In this document: in pieces, positions 52,856 through 63,412 of the stretch | Numbering within the stretch: position 1 is the stretch's first letter | How the letters are laid out: the number at the start of each line of letters is the position of its first letter | Source: Cladocopium goreaui | Taxonomy: Eukaryota > Sar > Dinophyceae > Suessiales > Symbiodiniaceae | DNA length: 64,000 nt | Reading direction: 5' to 3' | Assembly: GCA_947184155.2 (NCBI GenBank) | Contig: CAMXCT020006223.1 | Coordinates: 1,027,501-1,091,500, forward strand | Notes under the pieces: model-generated | The model's input: the letters and a program-made list of their open reading frames with translations, nothing else | Database searches by the model: none | What the model was told of the DNA's origin: nothing | Translations under genes and position numbers: made by a program

Positions 52856-52970
52856 GTGCCGCTGTTGAATGCTTTGGATTGCTGGATGTCCTATTGCATC
52901 ATGATTTTGGTGGCCGCTTCAGCTCTGTACTTGGAGCCCATCAACAAAGAAGGCTTGGAATCAGCAGCAG
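52856..52970 (+). CDS. Receptor-like gene: last matched membrane exon
   Basis: Encodes VPLLNALDCWMSYCIMILVA then ASALYLEPINKEGLESAA. P-L-x-N-x-x-D follows the WPWK motif in this family and starts another membrane span. The donor is probably GC (GCAGCAG|GCTGTT). Later exons must exist, but I could not place them. ORFs at 53044-53298 and 53436-53688 are candidates without clear family support. Confidence 0.75.
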
Positions 52971-55228
52971 GCTGTTTTTGGGTGTGATGCACTAGTTGAG
53001 GTTTCAGCGTTCGTTTATGGCCAGTTGAGCGTGACAACTTCAGATGTTGAGCATGACATCGCACGAATTGTTGGATGACCACTTCTGGAAGAAAACCGCT
53101 ATGAAAATTGTGGTAAGTATGTTCTCTGCTTTGCCCCCTCTGACAGGAAAAAACAGCCCAAATCATCCCAAAACTATTTGGGTAAATCTGTGGTGTGTCG
53201 ACTTTGTACTTGAATTGCTCCTACCAGTGGAGCAGGGAAGTGGCGGAAACTATTTCCCAAGTTGTCCATATCAAAGAAATCTGCAAACTCGCGGTTAGAA
53301 AGGCAACAATTAACCCAAAGCACCAGTTCGACATCAAGTCCACAAACATGAACATAAATCACAACAGCTAGCTTCTGCTAGCTGAAGTCCCTCTTGCTTT
53401 AGCAAGGTATTGGTGGGGCTGGAATCTCCAATCGCATGAAACTTCATAGTGCACTCCCCCCACTCCCTCCTTGGCTGGTTCACAAGCAGTTTGGCCGTGG
53501 CTCAATATGCCTGGAGACGCGGTGGGGGTGTCACCACCGGCAGCAAAATCGGCAGCATCTGCATCCTCAGCATCATTGGCGTCGTCAACGCATGCTTCAA
53601 GTCACTGGTGCAGCGTCGCTCACGATCGGCATGTTCATGGCTAGCCTTAAATTGTAGCTTCATTTTCATCGTGCACCTTCACATGTAGTTTCCAGTTTGT
53701 TCTCAAATATACCGGGTGTTTTCAAGCCACGCTCCCTGCCAGCCAAGCTGGCTTGCGTCACTTACCCCTGGGCCTCAAGTCTCAGGAAGAGTGAATAACT
53801 TGAACGCATAATCTTGTGGGTCTTGTTGAAAGGACGGTTGAATGAAAACTTGAAACTTCCGAGTTACTAGCCAGATAACCAGCCAAGTCACCAAACAACA
53901 GAGCCAAGTATTGGGGTACAGATAGGCAATTAATGAGTAAAAGAGAAGAATACGGCGGCGCAGTTAGGTCGAACCAAGAGCAATCTACAAGTACACTAGG
54001 CTCTAGTGCTCACTAGAGTTAACCCAAGTGCTGAAAACGGTGAAGGAGAGACAAAGAAATGTTGCGCAAAACGGCCGTGTTTTTCAATCAAAGTTTTTTG
54101 GTGGATTTGTTGGCATTAGTTCCACTGAAGCTGCTTTGCCCTGCGGGCATAGCTATGTGTGGTTAATTTTAGGTTGCCACTGCATGCGCAGTGACATTGT
54201 GTTTTGCGATCTCAGGGTTTCCTGCGCAATGTCATAGTTTCTTGTATGTGTTAGTTTGTGACTGCTGTAGGCACTTGCACTGAGCAAACTGCTTGAAGAT
54301 CTTGAAGGGTCAGCGTCCTGAAGTCTGGGCTAGTTCATAGACAAAATTTTCACGAGTGAAATTTTTGGCTGAACTGGCTTTTCAAAGCTGGACCTGCGTA
54401 ATGTTGCCTGTAAACGTTCATCAACAATATCGATGTCAGTTTTTCAAGCTATGAGTATGCTAATGAACAAAACACATTCAATCAAGCCTCCAAACTGTCA
54501 GAGGGTGGGTGGACAACGGTAACAAACCCATCAATAGAACAATGACAGAAGCAAGTCCGAAAACAACGCCATCAGTTAGAGAACAGGCCAAGCAATGATA
54601 GCAATTGGACCAACTAACGAGCCAGTTCTTGGAGATCTTAAAGCAACCAACAAACCAAGTAACGAAGCACGCCTCAAATTTCTGGGCCTACGGAACAACC
54701 AACCAATCCTGCCCTTTCAGACTGGAGAGAAAACAACATGCCCCCTCCCAATTCTTCTGATCTCATGCTTTCGAATTTGAAGGCACTTGACCAAATCTGG
54801 AGCCAAAACAGGGATTTCATGGGGTGGGCTGCCAAATGCTGTGGCTCGTAGGAGTTGTGGCAGATTTTGTGGACAATTTCAACACCGGCATCATGGTGCG
54901 CAGTGGGACGGAAGGGTTCATGAGAATGTTGTCGGTTCATGAGAACTGTAGGGTGCGTTTGATGACGTAGAAAGAATTCCGACGTCCAAAGACTTATTTG
55001 TGCTGTCTATTGCGTTGGGATTTGTCCACTGCAGCTATTCTAGGGCAAACAGCATCAGGAAGGTAAATAGGCGACATGAAACATGCCAAAAAGCCTGGTT
55101 ATTCCGCCAGCGCATTGAAAGTGTGCCTCTTGAAATCATTGTAGATTCTAACTGGTCAGAGGCAGGCATTCCAATGCAAAATACCTTGCTGAGAGCCAAA
55201 CATGCACACACGCGCACACACACACACA
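52971..55228. other. No confident gene; possible 3' exons
   Basis: 53449-53660 (+) has coding-like composition with a hydrophobic run (GSICILSIIGVVNACF) and could be a further membrane exon. 53700-55200 is unique DNA with no recognised family. Confidence 0.35.
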
Positions 55229-55806
55229 CTTGCTCAGAACAGTCATTGCGAATTTTGATGTGGAATGCATCTTACGTGCAAAAACACTCCAATTATACCT
55301 GGCAGGAATGGGTCGATGAAAGGACCTGAGAGAAATTCAAAAAGCTACCATCGCCATGGGCCATAGCCATTACTAGATGCAAAGAGTTGGAAGCTGACCG
55401 TTCCCTTCCAACTAAGCCAAATCGTTCCCACCTTGACAGATTGCGAAAACCGTGCAACACGAGAAAATTGAAAACAAGTTGTTTGGAAACGTCATGGTGG
55501 TTCTTGGGTTAGCCACGTCCCATCGCAGAAAATTGTCATGAAAATGAAGCAGGTACGTCGATGAGCGTCCTCATCGATATCACAGGCAACTGATGAGTGT
55601 CTTTGTTAGTGCCGGTCTCATCAGCCCCCCCGGCACCCCCTGCTTGAAATTATATGAAAGAATGCCGACAAAAATCAGGGCTAGAAGTTTAACATCTTTT
55701 CTCGTGCCAGAAGTAAAATGAAGAAGGAACAGGTAAAATCGGAAGTAGAAGTTTTACATCTTTTCAGATGGTTCACACACACGCCCTGCTGACGCAGGGC
55801 TTTTTT
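55229..55806 (-). mobile_element. Pseudoknot direct-repeat copy I (solo, minus strand)
   Basis: On the - strand: hairpin GCCCTGC-gtca-GCAGGGC (55783-55800), a TG tract, the RNA motif, then a tail ending GATGCATTCCACATCA and TTCTGAGCAAG (near 55229) followed by TGTGTG. The tail matches those of D and E, including GATGGTA and CTATGG blocks. Only one direct repeat is seen. The hairpin in front marks it as a right-hand copy. Confidence 0.7.
55549..55771 (-). ncRNA. Pseudoknot motif, copy I
   Basis: Read on -: 5' hairpin CATCT-gaaa-AGATG (55757-55771). Closing GCAGG (55639-55643) with CCTGC (55549-55553). First helix GGTGCCGG (55630-55637) with CCGGCACT (55608-55615; one G-U). Linker AACAAAGACA (55598-55607). 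Second helix CTGATGAG (55617-55624) with CTCATCAG (55590-55597). 3' hairpin CGATGA/TCATCG (55559-55576), then ACGTACCTGC. AAGATGTAAAACTTCT occurs twice upstream of the closing stem, the second time as AAGATGTTAAACTTCT. Confidence 0.85.
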
Positions 55807-55931
55807 GACAAATGGACAGGTTAGTCACGCTCTGATACGGTCAACTGGTAACGGATTATGTAATCAAAAAACCAGTGACAAGAGTTAATTACCAACCCAA
55901 CGCAGGAGTTAACGTTCAGCTTGCGCCCGAT

Positions 55932-56862
55932 CTAGTCGGAGATCTCCGAGATGTCATCCAGTTCAGGCTTCTGAGCATGCTGGGCAAGAGTCTGCGAAGT
56001 GAAAGACAAATGACTGTCAACGTGGGCCAGGTCAATTGCCGAGAAAAGCTGGATGGGATTGGCATTTGGATCTGTGGGAGGAGTTTCGAGCTTCTCAAGG
56101 ATCGGTGCATTATATTCCCTGTCAGACAGGAGAATATTGTGAAGCAGAGATGCCAATTGGTGGATCTGACTTGGAATCGGCACATTGCCTGGTGTCGTCT
56201 TCCATTTCGGATTCTGGCTCTTCCCCATAGGTTCCAGCGGTGTTGTCCGCACTGTCATACGATCGGTGGCGATCTTGCCACGATGGGGTCCACGAGGTAT
56301 CTTCATCATGTACTTCGGGAATGTTGTAATGACGATGCCAGTAATTGGCGAGGCGGATGGCCTCGGACCAGCTGTTGATGCGTCCACCATTGTAGGAGCG
56401 GACATGACCAACAATTTCATTGAAGAAGAACTAAGTTGACGGTTGCGTTCAACTCCATACTGATCTACTTCTGTCACCATCAAGACGACTGCCTTGGCCT
56501 GACTGGGGAGGCGGAATGACTTCTTTGAAGATGTGAGTGTGGAGCACCCGGTGGTTCTGTGACAGCTCCGATTGTAACGGATATGCTTCCATTGGAGGGC
56601 CTGGTGGATTGACAGGTGGTAGAGGTACTGGAGGGACCAGGGCAGTATAGCCAAATTGATGGGCTTCGACTGTCGTTCCTGGTTCAGCAGGTCGTTGAGG
56701 GGGGACCGTTTCGTATGCCCAGGACAACACTGCATTTGACGATGAAGAAGCAGCATTTGAAGAAGCAGCGCCGCTTCCATGTTGGGCAGAGTGACGGCGT
56801 GGGAAGCTCATTAGATTGCGGGGGGATTCTAAATCGGCAAATGAGGAATCCCGTTTAGTCAT
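55932..56862 (-). pseudogene. Retroelement ORF6, frameshifted
   Basis: The start MTKRDSSFADLESPRN at 56862 is followed by a Ser/Ala- and Pro-rich region (VPPVPLPPVNPPGPP). The frame closes at 56449, but a second frame continues with GHVRSYNGGRINSWSEAIR then LANYWHRHYNIPEVHDED, and a third with LEKLETPPTDPNANP and ending DDISEISD near 55932. Each piece looks coding, so at least two indels separate them. Function unknown; a nucleocapsid-like or accessory role is speculative. Confidence 0.5.
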
Positions 56863-56994
56863 GATCCAGGCTTAAGCCAAATTGAGACGAACAAAGACAA
56901 AAGGACATGAAGGAAAAAAGCATGAGATCAAAAGAAAAAGAAATTGAAACAAGAAGAGGCGCACAGCAAGGCGGTCATTTTTCACGACAATGAG

Positions 56995-57606
56995 TCACGG
57001 CAGCATGTTAGGGTTAGGAAGGGCCTTATGGCAACTCATGCGCATAATGTACGGTTGACTTGGGTTGTCGAATTCTTTGATCGTATTAAGGATTCTTACT
57101 TCTTGGCCTTCAGTCCAATGAGGACGGTGTTCACGTAACAGATCAATGAGGATTTGATGATTTCGAAGCGCAAAGGTATCTCCTGTACAGTCAGACCAGC
57201 GAAGATCCCTAGAGGAAGGTTCCAAGTAGAAGCCCCAGGTGTTGTTGATATGCTGACTGATGTAGTAGAGGATGGTGTCAACAGTGAGGAACTGAGTCTG
57301 GGCTGGGGTTACCAAGAAGCTGTATGTGAACAGTGCGTACTGTTCAAGTCTGCCAAGTGAAGGCAAAGCGTCACAGGTGGCCTGCATGACATCACTTTGA
57401 CGTTCAGACATAAGATATTGGACCTGTTCTAGGTCGATGATGACCAAAACCCGTCTAGTGTGACGGAGTAATGGGGTGTAGTTCCACGATTCGTGATGAC
57501 GTGGCTTGCGAGGTCTGTCTGGAGTCGGGTGGCTCCACATGGGCGGATCATCCCGAGAACGGGAACGATCAGGGGGTATAGATACGTAACTAGCTGGGTG
57601 AGCCAT
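56995..57606 (-). CDS. Retroelement ORF5 (203 aa), unknown function
   Basis: ATG at 57606 (MAHPASYVSIPPDRSRSRDD). An Arg/Ser/Pro-rich N-terminus is followed by a more globular part (RRVLVIIDLEQVQYLMSER, LEQYALFTYSFLVTPAQTQF, INNTWGFYLEPSSRD). Upstream DNA is C/T-rich on the coding strand (TTTCACTTTTTCG, TTTTTTCCCCTC). A longer open frame back to 57837 exists but has UTR-like composition. Intact in this copy. No family recognised. Confidence 0.55.
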   Translation of the reverse strand: MAHPASYVSIPPDRSRSRDDPPMWSHPTPDRPRKPRHHESWNYTPLLRHTRRVLVIIDLEQVQYLMSERQSDVMQATCDALPSLGRLEQYALFTYSFLVTPAQTQFLTVDTILYYISQHINNTWGFYLEPSSRDLRWSDCTGDTFALRNHQILIDLLREHRPHWTEGQEVRILNTIKEFDNPSQPYIMRMSCHKALPNPNMLP

Positions 57607-57938
57607 AATGACTTGACATAGACAAACCAGTGAGGGGAAAAAACGAAAAAGTGAAAGAAAAGGAAGACACGGACAACATGAATGATAAGAACTGATCAAC
57701 GGATCCAAGTAGCAGCGAGACGAAGCTGCATCTTTTTTCCCGCAGTCGTTTAGTCCTCTGCCTCCGGTTCGTGCCGAGGCGTTTCCGTGCCGTGTTGGTC
57801 GGACATTTGCTTCAAGATGTTCCAGCGGATTTTGCATATCTGTGGATCACGTCGTAATCTGGCACCGATCGACTTCCACGACGGGCGTGATTTACTGTCA
57901 TTTTTGAGATTGATCAATTCTTGGTCTTCAGCTCCTGT

Positions 57939-58760
57939 TCAAGGTCGGATACTCGAATGAGGGGTGCCCCGATCAGATTCTGTGGGTTGAAGGATTCGAA
58001 TGGTAGGGTTGAGCGGAGGGCCTTTTGGAATGGCGATTAAAGTTAAATTTCCTGGAGTTGGTGAGATTGGGCGGTCAGCTGGTGTGGTGGAAGAGATGGA
58101 TGTTGGGGCGGCATCCACTGCTGACCTAGTATGAACTGAGTGGACTCTGGAAACCACTTCTTCATCTGAATCATCTGAATTGAAGCCTTCATGAGGAACA
58201 TCGGTAATAACCGGTAAAGAGATGGGTCGGGATGCCGACGCATGTACCATAATGTCTCCCGAGCGTTGTTTCTTCTTCGGTTGTGGATCATCAGGGTGGT
58301 TGGATCGTTGTTTTGATCGAACGGGTACAGCAGTTGTTGTCCGGGTCGCCACACGAGGAGTGTCAGGGTCCGGTAAACGTGGACCTGGAGCTGGTGGGGG
58401 GCTAGATTCGGAGACCGGATTGCGGAGTGCTGGGGCAATGGCTGGGTGAACTTCTTCGTCACGTGGACGGCTTGAAATTGAAAGAGGACGAAGATTTGGT
58501 TCAGGGTTCAAAATCATGTGGGTGGGAATGCCCCCATGGGATGCCAATGTTGGTACTGAGGATGAGGATGGCAGAGGAACAAATGTGTGAAGGTTTCGTT
58601 GGGCTGGATTTGATCGCCCGGTACGGGTATAGGGTTCGCCCATTGGGTCATCCCATTCAATTGCCGGTTCAAAAAAGGGAAGAAATCCCGCAAGGCAGTT
58701 CAAGTGCATGATGGCACGAGCGAGATGATGATGAAATTCACGGCTTTGGGTGTGGTCCAT
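57939..58760 (-). CDS. Retroelement ORF4 (273 aa), unknown function
   Basis: Probable start at 58760 (MDHTQSREFHHHLARAIMHL), preceded by TTTCTTCTTCTTTTAG on the coding strand, a good trans-splice acceptor. The N-terminal 60 residues look globular (NCLAGFLPFFEPAIEWDDP). The rest is low-complexity Ser/Pro/Thr with a basic patch (KKKQRSG) and an acidic patch (SDDSDEE). The frame is open upstream into the reverse transcriptase, so a fused product is possible on paper, but the acceptor and the change in composition favour a separate ORF. Confidence 0.5.
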   Translation of the reverse strand: MDHTQSREFHHHLARAIMHLNCLAGFLPFFEPAIEWDDPMGEPYTRTGRSNPAQRNLHTFVPLPSSSSVPTLASHGGIPTHMILNPEPNLRPLSISSRPRDEEVHPAIAPALRNPVSESSPPPAPGPRLPDPDTPRVATRTTTAVPVRSKQRSNHPDDPQPKKKQRSGDIMVHASASRPISLPVITDVPHEGFNSDDSDEEVVSRVHSVHTRSAVDAAPTSISSTTPADRPISPTPGNLTLIAIPKGPPLNPTIRILQPTESDRGTPHSSIRP

Positions 58761-58799
58761 GATGAAACGGAACAGGCAGCGAAGGAAAGCGGAGAAGCG

Positions 58800-61700
58800 A
58801 GTTTGAGCCAGACTAAAAGAAGAAGAAACGAGGAAATTAGAACAACAAACTTCAAAAACCAAAGCAGCAAAGAGAAACATCCGTACACCGTAGACATCAG
58901 ACCGTTTTTGCTCATGCGTCTGAAGGTTCTGATGCTGAATCAAAATCTGAGATGAAATGGTGTGGAGTTCCTCATTGGGAAAACCAGCCAAAGTATACAA
59001 GTGAATTAATTGGCCGAGCCCTTGTCGAACACGAAAGTCGGGAAATGCTCCTTTGACTTTGACAACGATGTGGCAACGAGAACGAAATCCGCTGAGAAGT
59101 ACTTTGGGTGGAGAGGCCGAGAACGGAGACAAGACTTGTGATACGTTGGTGGGGCCTTGATAGATCAGTCCCAATGGTTTTGTTTCCAACATGAAACCGA
59201 GGAATTCCTGATCTGGTTCGGTTTCCAGGATGATGGGTTTTCCATAGAAGCCTTCATCCAGCAGTACTTCATATGGTGGAAGATCTCGAAGTCGCGAATC
59301 ACCAAAGATGAATAAGTGGTGATTGCAAAGAATTTGATTGAAGTTGATGGACCAGATTTGTTCGCTGATGGAGACAACCATGAGGCAGAGTGCTGGAGGT
59401 AGTGGACGGCTGCCCATGGGGCTGCCTCTACACTGTCGAATGCATTTTTGGTTCAGAGCAAACGTCTGCATGTTCAACGCTGACTTGAGTAAATCAGGGA
59501 CATCTTTGATGATGATCTTCCTGGTGACGTTGAGTCTACGGAAGGTGCGGCCCTTGATGATGTCGCCTGGATTGTTAGTCTTTCCTGGATAAACCGAGAA
59601 TACTTCGTTGTCAGAAACATCCATGTGGGGTCAGTGGGGTCTCAGGAAATCCAAGAGCATGAACCATGCACCGATGAAGCGATCTTGATCAATGCTGGTG
59701 AAGAAACCAGCAAGGTCTTGATTGACAAGAATGAGATCTGCGTCAACGGGTGCTGATTTGAGGATGGATAGGAGCGTGTATACATCCCCGGAAGCAAAGT
59801 GATTTGGACATGCCACTGGGAGCAGTTGAAAGATCATTCTGGCGAGGATGTTGAGCATAGGACGAAACGGGGAGTCCACAAAGGAGATGGTGGGTCGGCC
59901 ACTGCGAAATTCTTTCTTCCTTTTTGCCAGGATATAACCAGCTGGCAATTGTCTTCCGTGTCCTACCGCCCAAGGTTAGGGTTTTCCATGTTGTCGATGC
60001 AGAAGATCGACAAGAGATGTGACGATGGATTCAGGATCTTGGGAGACCGGTTCGAAAATGGAGGGATCCTGAAAGGTTTTTTCAATTGCTTGGTAGTATA
60101 AGCACGGGCAGTAAATTCTCAAAGAAGAGGCTTGTTTGTCTTCACAATGGAAGATAGCGCCCTCGAAGGTTTTTTGAAATGAGGTGATGGATGATTTGGT
60201 GATGTGACAAGTGACGTGTTTGGAACGCTCTGTCCAAAGATGTTGGCTGAAATCGGAGATCTCTGAATTTGGCATGGACGGTAGGCAGTTTCGCTTCGTC
60301 CAGCCGTGAAGCCCAAGTCTGAGCTGGTTTTGGCATTCCTTTTTGGAAGGAAATACCTTGTTCAACAAGGAGCCTTCGGCCATGACAGCCAACTCTTCTG
60401 GTACGAGTGAGTGAAGTAGTGAACCTGCTAAGACCCAGTGAGGATCTGATGGATTAAGGGCAGCTGTTTTGAAAGGTTCCCACTTTTTGCAACAACACGT
60501 GGCAGGTTGTGTGGTGGACCAGTCCGCGATGGCCTGCTTGTGATTGCAGAGTTGGTCCAGAACAGCTGCATGTTTGATGAAGACCATCTTGAAAAATGGT
60601 GTGTGGCATGGAACTTGGTATGCAAGAACTTGGAGGTGCCACTTTCGTATGAACTGTTTCAATTGTTGTTGGAGATTGGGAGTGAGGGACAATGGGGCAC
60701 GGAGTGCCGTTGCTCGTGGAGCAGGTTTTCCTTTCCACCATTTGATGGACGTATCGATTGCATGAAGTGACAGGGTTCGGAAGGGCTCCTTTATGTTGTT
60801 TGCCAGACGACGAAGAGCATAGCAAAGGGTGAGACCCCCATCATTGGACCGCAGCATTTTGGTCTGTTCAAATCTGGCTCTCGTGTTGGACCCTAAAGCG
60901 TGGATGATGGTCCAAAGTTCCAGTCGGTTTTGAAACCGTTCTGATGTCAAGATCTGACGAACAAGTTTTGGAGTGAACTTGTGTTTGGCTCGACGCCATA
61001 ACCTGGCCAGACCAAACTGAGCGTTTGTGTTCAAGGCAGGTTTCTTGAGGATGCCTTTCCTGGGGTGAAAGAATTGACAAATGAAGGGGTAGTTGCGTGC
61101 TCTTTCAGTGTATATTGGGATGGGCGCCCAAATATTATACAGGTTGTCATGTTCCCGCCAATAGCGTAGGGCAAGCTCGGCTTGTACAAGTCGTTCATTG
61201 GTGAGTTGAAGATACTTTCTGGAGCGACTGTACTCCCTGTCAAGGGTATGATGCATAGCTGAGCCTATGTAGAAATTGGGCTGCATGTTCACGATGTGGG
61301 TGAAACGGATGTAGACGCTTTGAGACTGGAAAAATGGTTTCGAGAAAAGGTTGTGGGCATGAAGTGTTGATCCCCACAAATGTGTGAGGTCGGTACATCC
61401 TTCCAAAATTGACTTCAGCTTCTGGTTCGGTCGAAGACCATGGATTACCGCAAGCACCATCATACGGGTCTGGATGATGCGAAAGCCTTGAAAAAGATGA
61501 ACGCTGTAAGTCATGGTGAAGGGTGTCAAAATGTAGATGATGAGGATCATCGAATGGAGAATCTGAAGATGGGATTGAAGCACTTTGTGCTTAAGCTTTC
61601 TGCGAAGCCAGGGGGCCAGGGAGCTAGTCAAATATTGGTAAGACTGATAGCCGCTGTCATGGCACGCAGGAGGTTCAACACATCATAATTTTTGCCCATG

Positions 61701-61988
61701 AGGTGAACCGGTATGCCCATCATGACAGCCACTCGTTCGACAGTTTCAAGGGCTTCCGAAGGCTGATGTGACCACCAAGTTTCGGTCTTGGCAATGTTTT
61801 CAGTGAGAACCTTCCTCTTTGGCTCAGACAGTGGAAGTTCTTTGAGCCACATTTGGTGAAAGCTCGCACAGCCAAGGTGGTTGGCATGTGTTGAGCCAGC
61901 ATGGATTGACCGTGGAAGGGCAAACCAACAGGCTGGAAGGATCAAATGCCGGTGTTGGTGGAGGTGTTGGGCCCGTTGAGTTGTTCAT
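58800..61988 (-). pseudogene. Retroelement reverse transcriptase, with stops and frameshifts
   Basis: Starts at ATG 61988, which overlaps the stop of the previous ORF (TCATGA). The first about 100 codons need two frame changes (frame of 61988, then 61945-61628, then 61631 onward). From 61631 one frame continues to about 58800 with TAA at 59976-59978 and TGA at 59631-59633. Motifs in order: SGRPTISFVDSPFRPMLN (finger), LVNQDLAGFFTSID (motif A, Asp), CRGSPMGSRPLPPALC (motif B), HHLFIFGDSRL (motif C, degenerate, without YxDD), DQEFLGFMLE (motif D/E), and LLSGFRSRCHIV downstream. I recognise it as a dinoflagellate-type reverse transcriptase, with motif B (RGSPMGS) loosely resembling Penelope-like or group II-type enzymes. 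Clade not assigned. Inactive in this copy. Confidence 0.7.
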
Positions 61989-63058
61989 GAGGGCCCGTTG
62001 GATAGGTGTATTCGCAGGGCTAGATGCCGATGGACCCGTTCTGGGTGGTGTATAGAGTTGTCACCAGGGTCTTCACCTGCTCGTTGGCGTAATTCTGCCA
62101 ATTGATTCCTGAGCTGGTTGATCTCATGTTGGGAGTCTGGATCAGTTGTGTGAGCTGGCAACCAACTGTGGATGATGTCTGCGATTTGTTGAGCAGCATA
62201 TTTGGTGTTGTTGGTCTTGTCCAGCAATTTCCCATTTTGGCGGGCTCGGCTATGTGAGACACGGTCCAGGTCGACCCCACGGCTTCTGAGCTGCGTCAAA
62301 AGCTCCGTCATAAAGACAACAGTTGCGATCTCCCCCATAGGGATCAGGTAAACTTCTCGTCCATGGGCCAGTTTTCGAAGCCAGAAGTTGTTGGCCTGTT
62401 GATACATCAAGGCCGCCAACGGTAGAGCCAAAGGATCACACCCTTCGATATCCAGCTTTTGAGTGAAAGCTGACTGACGAATTGTCCGGGGGAATTGTCA
62501 ATCCATTGATCTTCTGGTTGTCGTATAGTGATAGTGATCCCTGTCTTCTTGCCAGTGAGGGTTGAGGTCAAACCCATAAGTTCTGGTAGCATCGTGATGG
62601 CCAAGGCCTCTTGGTGAGGTCGAAGGAGGTGTTTCATGCAGCCGTGGCTGGGACGAAGGGACAGAAGGTGTGCCTGGAGAGCACATTTGTGTTGGTGGAC
62701 ATGGCATCGTCGGTGAGCAAGGTGGAGTGGCTTGGCGTGATGGTGGAAGGTATGGCAAGGTTGGTGGAATTGACGGAGGAGGAGTTGGTGGAAACTGATG
62801 ATTTGACCAATTGGTCTGCATCATGGATTGGGACGGATTCATCATGCGTCCCATCATATAAGGTCCCGGCTGGTTTTTTGCCCACTGAGGTCGGGACTGA
62901 GGGCGCGGCATGTTCTGAAAGTGCAAAATCGACGAGTTCATAGGTCCACGCCATCTCGGAAAGAATGGTAGTTCTGGACGAGGAGCATGAACTTGTCCAC
63001 GTGGTTCGGTTCGATTCCGCACAGGCGCCGGCGATCGAGAACGATCAGAGTCAGCCAT
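61985..63058 (-). pseudogene. Retroelement ORF2 (SR/Pro-rich), one in-frame stop
   Basis: ATG at 63058 (MADSDRSRSPAPVRNRTEPR), then Met/Pro/Ser-rich sequence. TGA at 62498-62500 interrupts the same frame, which continues to the stop at 61985-61987 through a more structured part (MYQQANNFWLRKLAHGREVY, ELLTQLRSRGVDLDRVSHSR, then a coiled-coil-like INQLRNQLAELRQRA). Gag-like by position and composition only. The final TGA overlaps the ATG of the next ORF. Confidence 0.55.
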
Positions 63059-63412
63059 GTTTTGACAAACTCGAGATGATCAAGCTAGGAGACTGAGCGT
63101 TAAAGATTTCTACAGAAAGAGGTTGTTAACTGAAAAGCAGAGAAGTGAATCAACTCCAAAAAGAAACCAAAACCAAAGTTCAAGAAACACGTCGCAAAGC
63201 AAAGAGGTATGCATAGTAATCATCAGCAATGTCGTCACTACCAAGCGCAACTGCAAAATGAAATCAGAGAGATGAAATGTTCTCTGCAGATTGAGACAGC
63301 CGTGCAGTTTTTTCTGTAAGCGTGTCCAGGTTTCCCTAGAAATGTGGCAGCCGGTTTCCGGTTAGAGACAAAATGGTCTAATAGTACAAAGCCCCTCATT
63401 CTCCATATGAGT
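63059..63412 (-). other. Spacer between retroelement ORF1 and ORF2
   Basis: No ORF. On the coding strand there are T-rich stretches (for example CTTTTCAGTTAAC near 63130 and TTTCATTTTGCAG near 63260) that could serve as trans-splice acceptors for ORF2. Confidence 0.4.

Noticed and set aside
57607-57837. Upstream extension of retroelement ORF5
   Set aside because: The added residues are hydrophobic low-complexity translation of a pyrimidine-rich leader; the ATG at 57606 (MAHPASYV) is more likely.
63000-63020. tRNA gene (GGTTCGATTCC-like box B)
   Set aside because: GGTTCGGTTCGATTCC occurs, but no acceptor, D or anticodon arms can be folded around it, and it lies inside ORF2.
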